Source: Christensenellaceae bacterium (GTDB lineage: Bacteria > Bacillota > Clostridia > Christensenellales > Aristaeellaceae). Taken from it: a stretch of 8,317 nucleotides of DNA. The DNA is taken from positions 1 to 8,317 of the forward strand of contig JADGQP010000059.1 of NCBI GenBank assembly GCA_017881705.1. Direction: 5' to 3'. The notes beneath the pieces were generated by a model, which did not search any database, was not told where the DNA came from, and saw nothing but the letters and a program-made list of their open reading frames with translations. Every line of letters begins with the position of its first letter. Positions within the stretch are counted from its first letter, which is position 1. Below are positions 6,781 to 8,317 of this stretch, piece by piece. A program made the translations under genes and the position numbers.

Positions 6781-7540
6781 ACGGATCCTCCTTCATGGCC
6801 GGTAATGCGTCGGGGCAGGTGGAACAGTCGCCGGAACATCGATTGGGCTGCGCGTCCGTCGGTTGTTCTTCTTCCTCTTCGCAGCCAAGCCGTTTGGCGT
6901 GCCTGGCCAGGCAGGTTTCCATATGCGACAGCCGCGCGTACAGCGCTTCCATCCGATCCAGCATCGGATCCGGCAGATGGATCTGATCCAGATCCACGCC
7001 GGTTTCCGGCTGCTTTTTCTTCACGATCCGGCCCGGGTTGCCCACGACCGTGCAATCCGGCGGTACATCCTTTAAAACGATCGCGCCCGCGCCAACCTTG
7101 CTGTGGTCGCCGATGGTGATAGGCCCAAGCACCTTCGCGCCCGCGCCGATGGTAACGCCGTTGCCGACGGTGGGGTGACGCTTGCCTACGTCCTTGCCGG
7201 TACCGCCGAGCGTTACGCCCTGGTAAATCGTCACGTCGTCGCCGATTACCGTGGTTTCACCGATTACCACACCCTCACCATGGTCGATAAACACACGCCG
7301 GCCGATTTCGGCGGCCGGATGGATTTCGATCCCCGTACGGTGCCTGGCGCGCTGGCTTACGACGCGGGCTAGCAGCACATACCCGCGGTGAAACAACGCG
7401 TTGGCGAAGCGATGCGATTTTAATGCTTTCAGGCCCGGGTAGCACAGCCGCACCTCTAAAAGGCTCTTTGCGGCGGGATCCCGCGCCAGTACCGCCGCCT
7501 CATCCTCGCGGGCGCGCTCGCGACGCTCTTTCCAGTTCAT
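6767..7540 (-). CDS. cysE: Serine O-acetyltransferase
   Basis: This 257-residue enzyme makes O-acetyl-L-serine from serine and acetyl-CoA, the committed step of cysteine synthesis. The N-terminal helical part contains DPAAKSLLEVRLCYPGLKAL (21-40) and HRFANALFHRG (43-53). The left-handed beta-helix follows, with IEIHPAAEIGRRVFIDHGEG at 71-90, VVIGETTVIGDDVTIYQGVT at 91-110, GGTGKDVGKRHPTVG at 112-126, and a last coil AGAIVLKDVPPDCTVVGNPG at 151-170. The frame is open upstream to 7603, but the ATG at 7540 has GGAG 5 bases before it, forms an ATGA overlap with the ppk stop, and begins at the usual family start. The tail beyond about 215 is unusual: an acidic run (EEEEE, 221-225) and four cysteines at 220, 235, 239 and 242. 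The C-terminus is ADL rather than the isoleucine that anchors E. coli CysE to CysK. Confidence 0.97.
   Translation of the reverse strand: MNWKERRERAREDEAAVLARDPAAKSLLEVRLCYPGLKALKSHRFANALFHRGYVLLARVVSQRARHRTGIEIHPAAEIGRRVFIDHGEGVVIGETTVIGDDVTIYQGVTLGGTGKDVGKRHPTVGNGVTIGAGAKVLGPITIGDHSKVGAGAIVLKDVPPDCTVVGNPGRIVKKKQPETGVDLDQIHLPDPMLDRMEALYARLSHMETCLARHAKRLGCEEEEEQPTDAQPNRCSGDCSTCPDALPAMKEDPYADL
6787..6793 (-). promoter_or_regulatory. Ribosome binding site of cysS, inside cysE
   Basis: AAGGAGG on the minus strand lies 6 bases before the cysS ATG and also encodes the Lys-Glu near the end of CysE. It fixes the cysS start and shows that the two genes are meant to overlap. Confidence 0.85.
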
Positions 7541-8317
7541 GACGGCTCCGCCTCTCCCTCGGCCCGCGCCTGTGCGCCGACCGTTTGACGTTGGGTAAAC
7601 CATAGGCCTGAAAATACGGCCTGTACATCATTAAGCAGAATCTCCTGCGCGTTTACCGGCGCGGCGCCGTCGCGCTGCTTTCGCTGGTATTCGCCGTCGC
7701 GGCGCAGGCTCCAGCTTTTCCGGTTATCCATAAGCTGCAGCGCCAGAAGCTGATCCACCGCGTTTTTACATGCCTCGTCCTTGAGCGGGAACATCAGCTC
7801 CACGCGCTTTACGAGGTTGCGGGGCATCCAATCCGCGGAGGAAAGGTAGGTTTCCGGCTGGCCGCCGTTTTCAAAGCGGAAAATGCGTGCGTGTTCCAGG
7901 TAGCGGCCTACGATGGAAGTAACGTGAATATTCTCGCTCATGCCGGGCACCCCGGGGATCAGCGTACAAATGCCGCGGACGATCAACTCCACAGGCACGC
8001 CCGCGTTGCTTGCGCTGTAAAGCGTCTCGATTACCTGCGTGTCTAAAAGTGAGTTCATCTTCGCCGTGATCCCCGACGGCAGACCCGCCAGCGCTTTGGC
8101 TTTTTCCCGACCGATCAATTCCAGAAGCCGCGCCTTCAGGCGCGTCGGCGCCGCCGCAAGCTCCGGGGAGGAAAAGGAGAGGTCGTCGCCCTCCAGATCG
8201 TAAAAAAATCTTGCCGCGTTCTCACCCAGTTGTGGGTCGGCGGTGAATAGTCCCAGGTCGGTATAAAGCCTCACGGTGCCGTCGTGGTAATTGCCGGTGC
8301 CCAGGTGCAGATAACGC
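7537..8317 (-). CDS. ppk: Polyphosphate kinase 1, C-terminal part (5' end beyond the window)
   Basis: The frame is open to the right edge, so only the last 259 residues are seen. A GTG at 8274 is an internal valine, not a start, because conserved sequence (YLHLGTGNYHDGT) continues upstream of it. PPK1 reversibly polymerises the terminal phosphate of ATP into polyphosphate. Visible blocks, numbered from the edge: LHLGTGNY (3-10), RLYTDLGLFT (16-25), ITAKMNSLLD (83-92), VELIVRGICTLIPGVPG (109-125), SIVGRYLEHARIF (134-146; H142 matches the second conserved histidine, E. coli His592), and YLSSADWMPRNL (157-168). These form the two phospholipase-D-like C-terminal domains. The first, phosphorylated histidine lies outside the window. 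The protein ends in a polar tail of about 20 residues. The stop overlaps the cysE start as ATGA, so the two are probably co-translated. Confidence 0.96.
   Translation of the reverse strand, partial: RYLHLGTGNYHDGTVRLYTDLGLFTADPQLGENAARFFYDLEGDDLSFSSPELAAAPTRLKARLLELIGREKAKALAGLPSGITAKMNSLLDTQVIETLYSASNAGVPVELIVRGICTLIPGVPGMSENIHVTSIVGRYLEHARIFRFENGGQPETYLSSADWMPRNLVKRVELMFPLKDEACKNAVDQLLALQLMDNRKSWSLRRDGEYQRKQRDGAAPVNAQEILLNDVQAVFSGLWFTQRQTVGAQARAEGEAEPS

Noticed and set aside
6951..6969. A 7-base inverted repeat with a 5-base loop (ATCCGAT and ATCGGAT) within several nearby GATC-containing words
   Set aside because: It lies inside cysE coding sequence, has no T run after it, and can be explained by the codons for Asp, Arg and Met.
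7541..7603. An upstream extension of cysE of 21 codons
   Set aside because: It overlaps the ppk coding end, is unlike CysE N-termini, and the ATG at 7540 has a ribosome site and an ATGA junction.
8272..8274. GTG as a start codon for the ppk fragment
   Set aside because: Conserved PPK1 sequence continues in frame upstream to the edge, so this GTG is an internal valine.

Overview
The window is a compact, high-GC stretch (roughly 60% or more by eye) in which every supported gene lies on the minus strand, so transcription runs from the right edge to the left edge. Strong AGGAGG-type ribosome binding sites, the cysE-cysS pair and a CapM/EpsD-type polysaccharide glycosyltransferase suggest a Gram-positive, Firmicutes-type bacterium, possibly a high-GC member of Clostridia. 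That placement is inference; no rRNA or other phylogenetic marker is present.

In transcription order, the right third holds housekeeping genes: the 3' part of polyphosphate kinase (ppk, cut by the right edge), serine O-acetyltransferase (cysE) and cysteinyl-tRNA synthetase (cysS). ppk and cysE share an ATGA stop/start overlap, and cysE and cysS overlap by 14 bases. A 64-base gap follows, then a small secreted or membrane-anchored helix-hairpin-helix protein of the ComEA type, then a 35-base gap.

The left 4.9 kb is the front of a surface-polysaccharide operon: a monotopic phosphoglycosyl transferase that would start synthesis on the undecaprenyl phosphate carrier, an NAD-dependent sugar epimerase/dehydratase, and three consecutive glycosyltransferases. 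The last of these runs off the left edge, with 381 codons visible from an ATG at 1144. Each junction in this block is a 1- or 4-base stop/start overlap, which points to translational coupling. The likely logic is that the phosphoglycosyl transferase loads the first sugar phosphate, the epimerase supplies a modified nucleotide sugar, and the glycosyltransferases extend the repeat unit. Flippase, polymerase and chain-length genes are not in the window and may lie further left.

I see no tRNA, rRNA, CRISPR array, insertion sequence, prophage gene, or convincing promoter or terminator. I found no strong evidence for a new biological system. The points most worth a second look are the joining of phosphate/cysteine housekeeping genes to a polysaccharide operon, a cysteine-rich tail on CysE, an orphan ComEA-like protein, and a glycosyltransferase whose EX7E motif reads QX7E.
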